Positions 8,501 to 18,960 of a stretch of 64,000 nt of DNA are shown here, in pieces. Source of the DNA: Melampsora larici-populina 98AG31. Lineage: Eukaryota; Basidiomycota; Pucciniomycetes; Pucciniales; Melampsoraceae. Where the stretch lies: positions 227,241 through 291,240 of the forward strand of contig NW_006768800.1 in NCBI RefSeq assembly GCF_000204055.1. The letters are read 5' to 3'. The notes under the pieces were generated by a model that was not told the origin of the DNA, searched no databases, and saw only the letters and a list, made by a program, of their open reading frames with translations. The position numbers and the translations under genes are program-made. Positions within the stretch are counted from its first letter, which is position 1, and each line of letters begins with the position of its first letter.

Positions 8501-11296
8501 TCATCATGGGGGCCGTATGGAGTTTCTTGAGTTGGTGTCAGTATAAAATTCAATGTTCACAATTTTATCCCGGTCATTCCGCATTTATTGACATTTCTTC
8601 TTCAATTACCCAGTGACTTTCAACGTGTTCATTTTGAAACACAAAATGAACAATATCACCGAAGGGGACGATCATGTCTTACATTGGATGATTCAAGTGG
8701 GCTTAACAGGACTTTTCGAAGCCATTTCCCATGACATCAAACGGCTGACACTACATTTCTTTTCAGGGGCTGTTCGGAATGTTTCTATCGACTCTCATTC
8801 TTGTTGCCGAAAAACTTTTGATTCAGATCATCGCCAGGTCAGTTGTGACAGAATTCAAGAACCGTTTTACCTCTCAACCATAGAGGAGCTAACCCCACCG
8901 CGCTTCCCCCAGTAATTTCCACCGCCGGTCATATGAAGATCGAATTCGCGAACAGAAGCAGGCTATCCGTGCTCTCGTGACATTGTATATGAACAGCCAT
9001 GACATCGGGCGCTCCGATACGCTGGATCGCGGTTATTTGGCTGGCGGTAGAGGTGCTGACCCCGCTAGAGTTCTTCGCAAAGCCTTGAAGGGTGTTAAAC
9101 AAGTTGCCAAGTCTACTACCACTGTCTTTGGCACTGTAGCTTCCGAGGTCTGTTCATTCCATCAACGCTATGATATTCAAGAGTCAATATTGACATCAGG
9201 TCTTCGTGGAATCGCCGAGAACAGATAGCTGGCGAGCGGATCCTTCAACCCAACTCACCCGCCTCGATGGTCCTCTCTGCGCTCTCCTCCGCCAACAAAA
9301 CTCGACAACTCGCTCGCAGGATCTATTACAGCTTTGTTCCCACTCACTATCGAACAATGATGGTTTTGAGTGACATTGGCAAGTTTTTTGACAACGAAGA
9401 CCAGTCCCGAGAAGCTTTTGAAATCTTCGACAAGGACGAAAATGGCGACGCCAGTTTGGAAGACATCGAACTGGCTTGCTTGGATGTACGTCTTCATGTT
9501 ACAATACTGCTGTGCCTTCCACCAAATTAACCCGGTTTTCAAACTTCAGCTTCACCGCGAGAGACTGTCCTTGGGTTCCGTTAGTCGCCGTCATTCCCTA
9601 TCTTCTTTTCTAAAATCTGACTTCTTTGATTTCCTCAGAGCATGCGTGATCTTGACAGCGCCGTTGGGCGATTAGATTCGATTCTAATGTTTATATGGTG
9701 AGCTGCTCCTTGATTCGATTTTGCTTCTTCGTATGTTTTACTCATCATTCTTTGGTCTTGATCAGGTACTTTATATCGTTACTCATAATGTATGTACCTC
9801 ACCTATATCGATGATGGTGTTATCTCACCCTAATTGGTTTCCATCCCAGAATTGCATTGCTGGATGTGTCATTCCAAACGATGCTTGCTTCTGCGGGAAC
9901 ACTCACACTGGGTCTGAGTTGGTTGATCGGAGCCACCGCGCAAGAAGTTCTGTCTTCCGTTGTTTTTCTGTTCATCAAGCGTGAGTTCTCCAGCGTCACC
10001 ATCACTTTACTGGTTGATGCTAAAGCTTGATTCAAATTTATATGCTCGCCAGACCCTTATGATATCGGAGATCGCGTTGATGTCGACGACATCACCTACG
10101 TGGTAAAAGAAATGCACTTGTTGTATACGTACGCCTTCTCACCATACTTTTCCTTGTAATATGTCGCTTGACCCCACGGGCCCGCATCTTTTCAGTGTTT
10201 TCANNNNNNNNNNNNNNNNNNNNNNNNNNNNNNNNNNNNNNNNNNNNNNNNNNNNNNNNNNNNNNNNNNNNNNNNNNNNNNNNNNNNNNNNNNNNNNNNN
10301 NNNCTCCCCCATAGTAAGCCAAGCATAACATTATACCATGTCATTTTTATCGATTCTTATGCACGGTGCCTCCCTCTATTCTCGCAGGTCTTCTCAACAC
10401 CAAAAGAATAGTCAAGTTAGTATTACCTTACCCACTTGGATATTTAAGCCTTTTCTAACATCGATGATGTAGTATTCGACGGTCAGGTGCCATCAGCGAA
10501 TCATTCACGTGGGATGTTGACTTCAACACCTCGTTTGATATGATCGAAGCTTTGAGAGAGAAAATGCTTGCCTTCTTACGGACCGAACGACGCGAATTCG
10601 TACCGTCTATCGACATCTCAGTTGAAGGTTTGTCCACCACTTTTTCCTCTTGGCAACATTCACGGATCTGACATTTGTCGGTATCCAACCTTAGACTTCG
10701 AGGGTCAAGCCAAAATGACTTTACAGGCCGACATAAAATACAAATCAAACTGTACGTCGTCTCCTTCACAACTTTCGCCTACCCAGTTAGCTGAGCCATT
10801 TGTCTTCCTTCTGATTTACAGGGCAAAATACAGGGTTAAAAACTCAGAGGCGAAACGTGAGTCGCCACGCACTCGACGCTTTCTGTTCACACTTGACAGA
10901 ATCTTTCAATTTTTGACTCACGTTTGTTTTATCTCGGATGGTTATCAGAAATGGGTGTGCGCATTGAAACAAATCATGGCCGAGTTGGAAATGTGGGGAC
11001 CGGATGGAAGTGGAAACCCCGACCCACCACCCAGCCCCACCCTTATTCGTCTACTTGAAGGCCCACCTCCATTGCCTCCCGCGGACAAGACCGAGTCTCC
11101 CTCGCGGCGTACACCAGTGAGGTCTGTTCAATTCGGCGAATCGAGCCTGGCAACTGATCTCTGGCTAGATGAGCCTCTCGATACGTCACCACCTCTTCCT
11201 CCGCATCCGCCACCTGCTCATGTTCCAATTGACATAAATCGAGGGCCTTCTCAACTTGGTACAGACATCGAGATGCAATTTCAACGTCGAAACTAA
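2534..11296 (+). CDS. mechanosensitive (MscS-family) ion channel with EF-hand, split by a copia insertion
   Basis: Multi-exon gene of the fungal MscS-like (Msy1/Msy2-type) channel family; in fission yeast these act in the ER or nuclear envelope under hypo-osmotic stress. ATG at 2534. Exons read: 2534-2891; 7907 to about 8279; about 8322-8536; 8614-8696; 8767-8837; 8913-9147; 9225-9485; 9639-9697; 9766-9789; 9850-9980; 10053-10128; one entering the gap; 10388-10415; 10473-10627; 10695-10751; 10822-10856; 10949-11296. Hydrophobic helices are encoded at about 8150-8220, 8340-8400 and 8767-8830. The EF-hand loop DKDENGDASLED is in the 9225-9485 exon. The pore-lining helix and MscS beta domain (SAGTLTLG, then PYDIGDRVDV) are in the 9850-10128 exons. 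The tail is proline-rich. A copia element interrupts exon 1, so the present allele should stop 17 codons into the insertion. The junction near 8280-8321 needs a 42-nt GC-AG intron or a mutation. Confidence 0.85.
2819..2891. repeat. left copy of 73-bp direct repeat flanking the copia insertion
   Basis: Identical to 7834-7906 over all 73 bp. It is exon sequence of the channel gene (encoding the segment ending PTYPDSAC) and abuts the insertion on each side, so it behaves as a very long target-site duplication. Confidence 0.9.
2892..3195 (-). repeat. 3' LTR, outer end truncated
   Basis: 304 bp matching 7531-7833. Inner edge is TGTTACGG on the minus strand, directly after a G-rich polypurine tract. 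The outer edge does not correspond to the terminus of the other LTR. It contains two partial copies of an 83-bp-period repeat that are also seen in the 5' LTR. Confidence 0.8.
3196..3205 (-). other. polypurine tract
   Basis: On the minus strand the purine run GAGGGGGGGG stands immediately before the TGTTA start of the 3' LTR, as expected for the plus-strand DNA primer of an LTR retrotransposon. Confidence 0.75.
3228..7457 (-). CDS. Ty1/copia gag-pol polyprotein, 1409 aa, uninterrupted
   Basis: A single open frame from ATG at 7457. Order of domains (approximate residues): gag with UBN2-like region 100-300; zinc knuckle CYYCKKTGHTKPEC near 340-353; aspartic protease DTGATHHV near 410; integrase zinc motif (H...H...CEDC) 535-575 followed by the D, D, E core (VADLCGP, TDGGGEF, EQNGSIERANR) to about 705; reverse transcriptase from about 930 with HVDDGV as catalytic box near 1100; RNase H (DANWGG, HAEYMAL) 1260-1340. 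Length and order fit a complete Ty1/copia polyprotein with integrase before reverse transcriptase. No stop or frameshift is seen, so it could be translated. Confidence 0.95.
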   Translation of the reverse strand: MSFRVPDDSDISFESAQSEPTVFNNQSSSDNQSSLDNQQLTSNPYATTIEPLDPETMEPEMQVAGTQGPPAAGVNNSQNLQQILQQQSITNAPQTVHQTITNVFTITGSENPDSWIVRTRNCQVKLASLVELLPDGSNFDVWDADILAYLEILTGCIDYLHPAAIPSVDGWREDIARGINGLFHWTIDRSVAIRLTEHSSIPSVRYAWLKSQFSGQTFAGRMSLLHEFISIKYDPSSTTLDAHIQSASTLRRKLERSGMSIPEDIFAGILLNGVPNDFPNITNTFEAMIINDPRATVNSSSMIRAIGAADVAHRRGNISVADGLNTSISRSPKAKGPRCYYCKKTGHTKPECPVLKAKDKKRNTPVASTSDARTVEPQFADIDFSGCVDIRHIMVSQLDTDITPSTIIFDTGATHHVFNDRSLFISIRNITPLPVRMANNNSSSFITGVGRVRICNVTNSNEFLEVNNVYFCENLRHSLLSGIQLEEDGITFRNSSKGIELWKSGSRILTAIKSGRKWILKAFSQPVETAAVLGDFMLWHRRLGHVNDRVLLKLVREKSCVGLPEKLTKTVACEDCAIAKSTKTSTIGPSLISYDGPLQLVVADLCGPFPVKTISGSEYSLEIRDVYSTFMRTYLLKSKNEAANQIKIFIAEAERRTGKKVIHWRTDGGGEFVNNALKSYFAEKGIKIQTSLPYFHEQNGSIERANRTVQGGMRVLLRDSGLPKKFWGFAIITATDLHNRTPNSNTGSKTPIELMFGFSPQVDHLRIFGSWAFVHVPVEKRKKLDDRAIKCRFVGYLDASKGWRFWNPINNEFIDSAHARWLDEKATSRILPEPVSTHLDESSLNHILASNDTIENHEELRILFESLSITYSLEDRLFTETVRQQDLNIDLLHAKAAGFAQRLPRSYQEAMNSEYSTEWKDACKKELEMLIRLKVWEEVVLPPGQKTVSSKWVFAEKTDAHGNITKRKSRFVVRGFTQREGLDFSETFAPTAKFTSLMIIFSITVFHGWHIRGFDVVAAYPHSPIDETIYVKPAEGVLTSKPNLVLLLRKALYGTKQAARCWWKHFSSILAGMGCKYCINDQSLYVLHYKNNIALLWIHVDDGVICGSSIDIINFIHESLLKTFQITWNDNLEQIVGIKIDYKPDGIFLSQPTLTSSVLESTGFTTSKTSTPMIANLQLDTSDKDAIGVNASSYLSILGSLSYLAIGTRPDISFSVNYLARFSSKPGDKHWLALKHLLRYISGTKNEGIYFRKKEQDADLVTFCDANWGGEFSRSTHGFAVFLFGNLVSWASRRQSCVATSTCHAEYMALGVAARESIWIQNLLEDIFKKTFITTLKCDNTAAIKVAQDLHLTKRSHHVAREFHYVNEQIFDGNLKITWIDGPNQKADILTKSLGNVIFQIHKHNICMS
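7452..7462 (-). other. candidate primer-binding site (half-tRNA initiator Met type)
   Basis: Minus strand AGGTTATGAGC is complementary to the anticodon-loop segment of initiator tRNA-Met, the kind of half-tRNA primer known for Drosophila copia. It overlaps the ATG of the polyprotein. If correct, the 5' LTR ends at about 7465. Confidence 0.45.
7465..7833 (-). repeat. 5' LTR
   Basis: About 369 bp, TGTTACGG... to ...TCCCA on the minus strand. Its inner boundary is inferred from the candidate primer-binding site. It contains a tandem duplication with 83-bp period (7490 and 7573 onward). Confidence 0.65.
7834..7906. repeat. right copy of 73-bp direct repeat flanking the copia insertion
   Basis: Identical to 2819-2891. 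The channel reading frame continues from it into 7907 without a frame change. Confidence 0.9.
10204..10303. other. assembly gap (100 N)
   Basis: Exactly 100 N, so probably of unknown true size. It lies inside the channel gene and removes the exon encoding the part of the MscS beta domain between LLYTVF and LLNTKRIV. Confidence 0.95.
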
Positions 11297-11929
11297 CATC
11301 GCATTGTTAATTTAGTATTCAAGCCCTTCGGTCTATTCTCATTCCTTTTGCACCGCAAAAAACATTTCCTTATGTTGTGTTGTTAACATCAAATTGAGCC
11401 TTTTTCACGACGATCTTCTTTTCATAGACTGGCCACTCTTCACCCTCGTTTTTTACTATTCTTTGTGCATTCTTTGTGTGTGTGTTTATGTGTGTTTATG
11501 AAGTACCTACCCAATCATTCCACCCGTGGTGGATTGAGACCATGTTGAGAAAAAAACCTTATACAACCCATGTATACACGATGATTTATTGAAGAACTCC
11601 TTGCGTATCCTTTGAAGTGATGAAATCAACATTTAACTTAACCCTCAGATTTCAAGATGAATCTATAACCAAGCTGACAATACATTGATGTGTGAAATGA
11701 GCAGTCACGGTCTAAACTTGGTGATTGCCCTGCAAACAACATCTGGCCCGCTACGCTACGCACCGATATAACTGATATATTCCATATGTAGCATTGTGGT
11801 TTACTGCAATGGCTTAATCGCAAATGCTACGCGATTCATAAGCTGCCGCTATGGTAAGTGCCTTGCATTGCCGGGTATCACAACACAACTCAACATTCAC
11901 TTAGGAACTGGGCTCTTCAGTGGTCAGAG
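11297..11929. other. 3' flank of channel gene, no gene recognised
   Basis: AT-rich, with a short TG-rich run at about 11474-11500. No open frame with recognisable features. It ends at the 7-bp duplication (11923-11929) of the hAT element. Confidence 0.5.
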
Positions 11930-11946
11930 CAACACCGGGTAAGCAA

Positions 11947-12013
11947 CTAACTTAACTAAGTACCTCCTCGCGGGCGTCCTACGGAGCTTGCGGAGGAGGG
12001 ACTTACGACTTAT
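11947..12013 (+). repeat. left terminal inverted repeat of the 7.1-kb element
   Basis: Matches the reverse complement of 18961-19034 with one short gap and few mismatches. The repeat is itself partly palindromic: the reverse complement of the inner GGAGGGACTT block resembles the outer AAGTNCCTCC block. Confidence 0.85.
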
Positions 12014-12287
12014 TCGTACTTCGTTGCATGATTAGATTGCCAAATTTCGGATTTTTGACTATTTGAGACTGAATCTGCATCACTGCATCCACCATCAACT
12101 CCTTAAAAAAACTGAATCGGGTAAAAAATTCTTGAACATCTTGTACATAGTCTCATTGAATCCAAACCAATGGTGAATGGTAGCTTCTTCCTTCAAACCG
12201 AAGAAGAAATAGTGTAACTTTTTTTGATACCGATTGGACAACTGCGGAGACGGCTGGACCCAAGAGAGGTCCATTTCGTTTTGACCA

Positions 12288-12350
12288 TGGAAAGAGAGAG
12301 AGTGAATCAATGATCAGGAGAGAGAGAGATAGAGGAGAGAGAGATAACGA
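12288..12350. repeat. GA-rich simple repeat upstream of the helicase start
   Basis: Purine runs of AG dinucleotides on both sides of an ATGATCAGG interruption, 110-170 bp before the helicase ATG. It could be promoter or 5'-UTR sequence of the element gene. Confidence 0.6.
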
Positions 12351-12460
12351 TAATGGAAATCTTTCAACGTTGGGCTGGATAGCTCCAGCTTCAAACAGGG
12401 AGAGAGAAAATGTTCTGGTTCTGAACGCAATCCCATCAAAGTTGTCGAGATTATTTTGCG

Positions 12461-15400
12461 ATGGCCACGACCGATCCACCTGCTTTCGATGATACGAGAA
12501 AGAAAACACTCCGTAGCTCAGCTGGGAATCATATTACAACTGAAAAGTCTGCGTCTAACTTCAATAACCGACGACCTACGGAGCTCCTTGCGGCTACGCC
12601 TGCGACTACAGTTTCTAAGCAAACTCGGGCGAAAGTTGTACTTCCAGACTACATCTTGGCTTTATCCAATGAAGAACTGCGCAAGGTGATTGAGGACAAT
12701 CATTTGAAGAAATATAATTGTCCAGCTAAAGATCTACAAGTGGAAGCAGTAATTGCCTTGGTCAGGGGCCACGACACATTTGTATTAGCTGGAACTGGCT
12801 ATGGAAAAACCCGAATTGCCGAGTTGTTCCTCGACCTCTTTGCCAAGGAGGCAAAGGCGAATATTATTGTTTTCAATCCACTAGATGCTTTGGGCGACAA
12901 CCAGGTAAATAAAGCAAATCTCCACCATTTCTTTGAGCTTATAAATTTGTATATAATATTAATTGCATGTTCTGGTTGTATGAAGGTTGCCGAGAAAAAA
13001 AAATGGAAGATCAACGCGGTGAATTTGACAAAGGAAAGCTTTACGGATGATGTGGAAAAAGACATCATGGCAGGTGTATACTCTGTGATATATGTGGTGA
13101 GGAATAACTTCCGACTTCAGAAACTCTATTCTACACAAGCTGACGTGAAAACTACGTCAATTTCGAGCAAAGAGCCCGGAGATTTTTTTGAACAGCAAGC
13201 GTTTTGAGCGTATTTACTTCAGTGCAAAATTTCAAGACCGTCTGATTGCAAAGGTGCTAGATGAAGCACATATGATTTACTGGTGGGGGATGGTTCAGAG
13301 CGGACGAGCAAAACACAGTTCTGCATTCACGCGGCTACAGGATGGCGTGCAGCTTTCGACCATCATACGGCGACCTTTGCCTCCGACTACTGGCGACAAA
13401 TAAAATTCCTCTTTTATTAATGTCAGCGACTTGTGCACCAAGACCTTTTTCGGCGATTTTGAACAACTTGAGCATCCAGGAAGCTGATCTCAAGATTGTG
13501 CGAGGCGAGCTGAGTCGTTCAAACATCACTATACTTCGAATCCAAATGGACCACGGGTTACGGAAAGCAATGGACTTAAAACTTATGTATGCCAAGAAAG
13601 GAGAAGTCCCCGACGTGGATTTGGTCAAGTCACTTATTTACTCATCGACCAGGGGTGCAACTTTTGACGTGATGAAGGCAGTTAATGAAGCCCGAGGAAC
13701 ACCATTAGGCGAGCACAATCCAGACAGTACCCTGATCCGAAGATATCATTCATGTATTGGAAAAAAAGAGAAACTGAGGGGAATTTCAGGTTATACAAAT
13801 GATGAATTCCCTCTAATTTCGTGTACAAATGCTCTCGGCCTTGGACAAGATTGGCCTTCGGTGATGCAGGTAATTGTGATGGCCCGTACAGCCCTTCCCG
13901 AGCTGACTCAACTTTTTGGGCGATGTGGACGAGGGAACAGTCCAGGGCTAGCTATTCACTTTGTTGAAAGAATACGTACTGGTGGTTCAAATTCCGTGGA
14001 AGATGTCGATGATAGCAAAGAGATGACGGATGACCAGCTCATGGATGCGTATGCTTTCACCCCGATATGCCTACGAGTGGCACTATCACTGGGGAACACG
14101 CGTAAGTAGTCCAATGCCTGAATGGTGGTAAACTCAATCCGCTGATGTTGTTATTCAGAATTGGGACAGTTCCATGTTGTGTAGATGATCCAAGAGTAAT
14201 CGCTGAAAAGGAACGGGAAGTAGCCGCAGGTTTCCCAATATGCCAGTGCTCGAATTGTAGCCCAAAAGCGGCTGAGATGCTCATCTGCAACTTACCTAGA
14301 TTGACAAAACAAAATTACAAGTTGGCTATGGAAGACGCTTTCAGTGTTGAGGGATTTTTAAAACCTGAAGAGATCAAGGCAAAGAAGAATGAAGTGATCA
14401 ATGGTAATGGTGCAGAGACATCTAAAAAATCTTTTTCAAAAAAACGAAATGCCACGTTGGATCCAGCATTGAAAGACCTCGCAGATGAATTGGTTTCAAT
14501 TTATAAGTTGCATCATCACAAAGTCTTTGGAGAAGATGATTGCTGTGAAAGCGAAGATTATTTCGGTCTGGATGAGGCAAGAGCCATACACTGCAGACAT
14601 TATTCGGGTTCCCCAAGTGGGCAGGGAAAAATGATTGGGAGTATGATTTGTCATAAAATGGTCTATCACTCCACACCTGAGCCATAACACCCACACTACA
14701 TATGTGTAGCAGGCTCAGTGAATATGTGGTTATCATGTACATACAGTTCTGCTCAGTTATCTGCTCATCAGGACAAGTTATTCATATGTAATACATGCTG
14801 TAACTTCTTTCAGATTGAAAAAAGCTTCCAAAAGATTGACTACATACACTGACTCAATGTTTTGGTGTAATCTCATCAACTCAACTGCATGTAACACACT
14901 TTCTGTTACTAAGACATAGCTTCAACAATATTGCCTGAGCAGCTACAGAATTATATGTAGTGAATTTTTGGGAAAAAAAATTCAAAGTCGAAAAAGTTAC
15001 ATGTGGTATAACATGTGATTTATTTATTCTGATGGGCAAAAAACTGAGCAGACCTGTATGTACATGATAGACAACTATTGACTTAGCTTGCTGCACATAT
15101 GTAGTGTGGGTGAAATGGCCCAGGTGTGCAGTATTAGATTCTTTTATGAAAAACTGTACTATTAATCATTTTCCTCTGCCAAATTGGGGAAGTTGAATGA
15201 TGTTTACAGTGATAGTTAACGCACTAGACAAGATTGAACATCAACAGGACATTGAGGAGACCATGGGAGGTGATATACTAGAAGGAGGGGTCAAGGTTGT
15301 TTTTGATTATATTGAAGAATGGAGGACACAAGATGTAGCCATAGAACTTTCAAATAAACGAGTGAAAACATTAGAGTCAAAAAATAAATCTGATGTAAAT

Positions 15401-15616
15401 TGTGTGTTAACAGAAACAACTAATATCATACAAACTCCGACCGGTCCTGCAGCAGCAACAAAAAAGAAACGACGAACTTCAGCTCAGGTAAAAGCAGATA
15501 AAGAAGCTAATGCTCTTAAAGCTGCATATAATAAGCGGTGTTTGGACTGGTTGAGGGTGGATAAGATTCCATACGACCAACTAGATGCAAAAGAGGAGGC
15601 TTGCCAAAATAAGTGA
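12461..15616 (+). pseudogene. RecQ-like DEAH helicase of the 7.1-kb element, broken by a MITE and a frame change
   Basis: ATG 12461. Exon 1 ends 12904, intron 12905-12985, exon 2 12986-13096, intron 13097-13172, exon 3 from 13173. Superfamily-2 motifs are in order: Walker A GTGYGKT (about residues 110-116), Walker B LDEAHMIYWWG, motif III LLMSATC, motif VI QLFGRCGRG. The C-terminal part has a CQCSNC pair of cysteine doublets (from 14248) and a lysine-rich end. A one-base frame change is needed near 13340-13352 to keep FRPSYGDL in phase, and the junction at about 14098-14158 reads through only with a GC-AG intron. A CACTA-type MITE interrupts codons at 14588/15212; without it the frame continues AI-VNALDK to a stop at 15616. 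Expected role: ATP-driven unwinding of DNA during mobilisation of the element (inference). Confidence 0.85.
14589..15211. mobile_element. CACTA-type foldback MITE, copy A (623 bp)
   Basis: Ends are CACTG...CAGTG with 3-bp ATA duplications (14586-14588 and 15212-15214), as in CACTA/EnSpm elements. Both halves are related as long inverted arms, so the whole can fold back. It is the same family as 62198-62819, in inverted orientation. No coding capacity. It disrupts the helicase gene. Confidence 0.85.
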
Positions 15617-18579
15617 GTTGTATTCCTCACTGAACCAATCGACAAATTCCTTGTCAATACTTCCAAACCCATTTCGATGATCGGTCTCATTGATTTGCTC
15701 ACTGTCACCTTGTTCTTCACTGTAGTTTGAAGCAACAGGCCAGTGGAAGCGCTCCAGTTGTTGCTTGCCAAAATCGACTTTGAGTTTCTGGATGCCAAGA
15801 CGATGGATATCTCCTAGAGGTTTACCTACAGTTTCCGAGTTGGGTTTAGACTTGGTGATATTCTCGCTTCTGGCCATGTTCAGGAAGCGAATCATCGATG
15901 TTGGGGTGGACCGGTTCTTACGTGATTGACGGACATTGTTCTGACCAGCTCGTCCTTTCATAGTGTTGACCAAATGCGAGAGCTAAATAAATTTATAACT
16001 CAGTCATGTATACTCTTAAAGTAGTGAACTTGCGAACAAATTGATGAGATTCCAATACGCACCAGCCCAACAGTGAGAGAGAATGTCTCTTTGAGTCGCT
16101 CGATGTCCGTTCCTGGCCCCTAGGTCAACCAAATCCAAGCTTTGTCAGCTTGAGAATCTAAACTAGAATTGAACCTACCTACTGCATGATTGTAAAAGTA
16201 CTTTAGCCAGTAATTCTTTATCTCCAGATGAAAATCTTTTGCTACAAAATGCCCGTGTCGACCGGTTGGAGAAATCAAGAGAGTGTGGAGAATAACATGC
16301 GAAAGCGACTTCGGAAGAACCTTTGTTAGCAGTCGAATGAGTCGAGGTAGATACCGGGAATAATGTGAAAGGCCTTTGATTCCTTGCATTTTCACACTCC
16401 ACGACTTCCACATGAGGAGAAGGCGGCCTACATCCCCATCTGACATCGCACGATTGGCTTCGACAATGGTGGCAAAGTCGCGAAGTCGCAGTAATAGCTG
16501 CAGTCTACGGCTATCATTTTGGTGGCGCGCCAGACGGATAGCTCGTCCCGATAAATAATTGACAAATACTTTGTTGATTGCTTCCTCAAAAAGCTTGACC
16601 GTCATGTCTACATGATTGTTGACAGTATCTACAGGAAGTTCAAGTTCATCACTTGCAAAATGTACAACATATACTGATCAGTAAGCGTGTATGATCATAT
16701 ATTTGAAAGCTGCAAGTGGACCCACAAGATGCAACTTGTGATAGTTGCCTCGTGTATCTGTTCGATCCATCGTATCATTGATGTAAAATCTTTCTTTGAA
16801 GTAGGTCTTTCGCTCTTTCCACCCAGCTCAACTACCGTTCGCCACGCTCCTTGATCGTTCTTGTTGTCAGGATTACCCCAATGATGTAATAAAATGGCCT
16901 GTCCGATGTTCCACAGTGTGTGACCTGCGCCGGGAATCATGAGCAGATGTGATAAACTTTCATCTGGGAATTTTGAAGGAGTCCGTTGACTTTGTAATCC
17001 GTGGAAGTTAAGACAAGTACCAAGATCACCTTTGATAATTTGGAGTCTACTTGAGAATTCTTCAGGCGATAGACCGGTTTGTTTAGTCAGCTCATCGTAA
17101 AGGGAAGCAATTCCATCAGACCCATTGTCTGATGAATCCATCAGCTTGAGCATGGATATATCCGGTTTTTCGGGCTTGATTTGATCTAATGCCGGGAGGT
17201 TCAATAGAGGAATGTTTTTGAACTTCTTGGGATTCTTCATATATCGTAAGAGGACACAAGCTATCTGATTCTTGAGAGTCAAATTCCATCGCTTTGCTTC
17301 GACTTCATTTGGAAGCAAGTCTCCTGAGTTTACAGGCTTTTCACAATCGATTTTGAGAAAACCTTGAAATGCCCGAACCGTACACTCTTCAGAATCCAGG
17401 CCAGTAAGGATTTCAGGATTCAGGTAATGAATATAACCCCAAGTTCCATGATATGTTTTGCTTGTTGCATCTAACCGCCTACTATGTACTCGCTCCATCA
17501 TATCCAGATTATCAATACAAATGAGAAACCCAAGTGTACCCGCCACCTTGATTTTCTCCTTGATAGTTTTCGCATTCTTCTTAGCAAGTACTAAAAGGCC
17601 TCTAAGAGCTGATTTTCGAGAAGCACTGAGACCGATTTGATATAGGTAGTGGTTAACTCGTTCCGAAACGCCGCAGGCAAGCAAAGTGATTGTGTTTTGA
17701 ACCTGGAGTGCATTGCATCGGCGATTACATCCAAAGGCAAGCATCTGTACCATTGTCCGAGCAATCTATATATAATATAGAGTCAGTCTTGTGGTCACTA
17801 GTGTTTTGTAGAAGATAGCTTACGGATTTCAATCTAGTCTGTGTGTTTTCTGCCTTGTCCTTCGATTTGTGATAATCGTTTGTTGCAGCCGAGTTCGTCG
17901 CCGCTTGACAGTCCTCATGCGAGTCTAAGTCGGAGTCTGATTCTAAGTTGGAATCTGAATTGATATGTAAACTTTCCACACTCGTTTCATCACTGGTCTT
18001 CTTATGAATCCCTAGTTTAAAACTAATCAATTCGTGGATAAAATTCATGCTTTGAATGACAGTGTCATCTCGTTTAACATCTATTGCGTGGTCAAAAAAA
18101 GGCTGATCGAGTTTATTGATGTTGATGTAGAGACTTCCAGTAGGTGGAGACTGTGCTGCTACGATAACCTTTGCCTGTGAACATAGACATATAATTTATG
18201 AGATTATATATCAGCTTCTGGTTTCTTACAACATATACATCATAGACTCCGGCCTTACCTTCTTCAACACCCAATCATTCCATTTCTGTCGACAACTTGG
18301 CTTTGCATTCACAAGCTCATCAATTGCATCCAGGATTTCCTCGGTGGTTTTCCAACCTTTCTTCACTGATCCCCACTGTTTCTTCCGCGAGACAACATAT
18401 TGATTAGATGATTTTAAATAAGACAAGAGGAATTTTTTCGTGCTGGTTTGCTGCTTGGTCATAAATCGACAAATCCTTTCGACTAGATCATCTGTTTCTC
18501 CAGATGATGGTGGCGGTAAGCTTTCGATAGTCGGATCAAGCTGGAACCTAGTTTCTGATTCTCCGGACCCGCTGTCCAT
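15581..18579 (-). CDS. DUF6589-type protein of the 7.1-kb element, candidate transposase
   Basis: ATG at 18579. Exons, minus strand: 18579-18259, 18174-17824, 17765 to about 16715, about 16660-16188, about 16118-16064, about 15990-15581; roughly 880 residues. The N-terminus is acidic and serine-rich with a basic helical region. The central and C-terminal parts carry the pattern I associate with DUF6589 of Basidiomycota: IDNLDMMERVHSRRLD with TYHGTWGYIHYL, DFATIVEANRAMSDGDVGR, LLISPTGRHGHFVAKDFHLE, NYWLKY, GPGTDIERLKETFS. The conserved Asp, Glu, His and Arg residues could form a metal-dependent nuclease site (inference). DUF6589 has no established function that I know of. The splice near 16660-16715 is not resolved and an in-frame TGA there may be a lesion. 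Confidence 0.7.
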
Positions 18580-18960
18580 TTGAATCTTTGTTGAGTATAG
18601 CTGAGTGATTGAGGTTCAAGGCAAAGTATTGTGAAGACTCGATTTCCACAAACTTGGCCTATGGGTCAGTAGAGAGGGTCCAAATTTGGATTTAACTCAC
18701 ATACACATGTGCATGTATGTTTTCGCAGCAAAAAAATAAAAAAATAAAATAAAAATCACGATTGGAATTGTTTTTGAGGTCCTTTGGACTTTTGATTTTG
18801 AAACCTCTTGAGAGGAATCGGAAGAGGCCAAAAGATGGGCAAGACCTTGTTGTGTAACTTGACCGGATGAAAGTGAGGGATCAATTTGTGTGACAAAGCT
18901 AAATCAAGGATTGGAGATGGCCCCTGCCAAATCCAAATCTAATCAGGCTGAAACACGCTG

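Noticed and set aside
12461..15616. Telomere-linked RecQ helicase (subtelomeric TLH type) marking a chromosome end
   Set aside because: The gene is enclosed by TIRs and a 9-bp duplication inside another transposon, so its position says nothing about a telomere.
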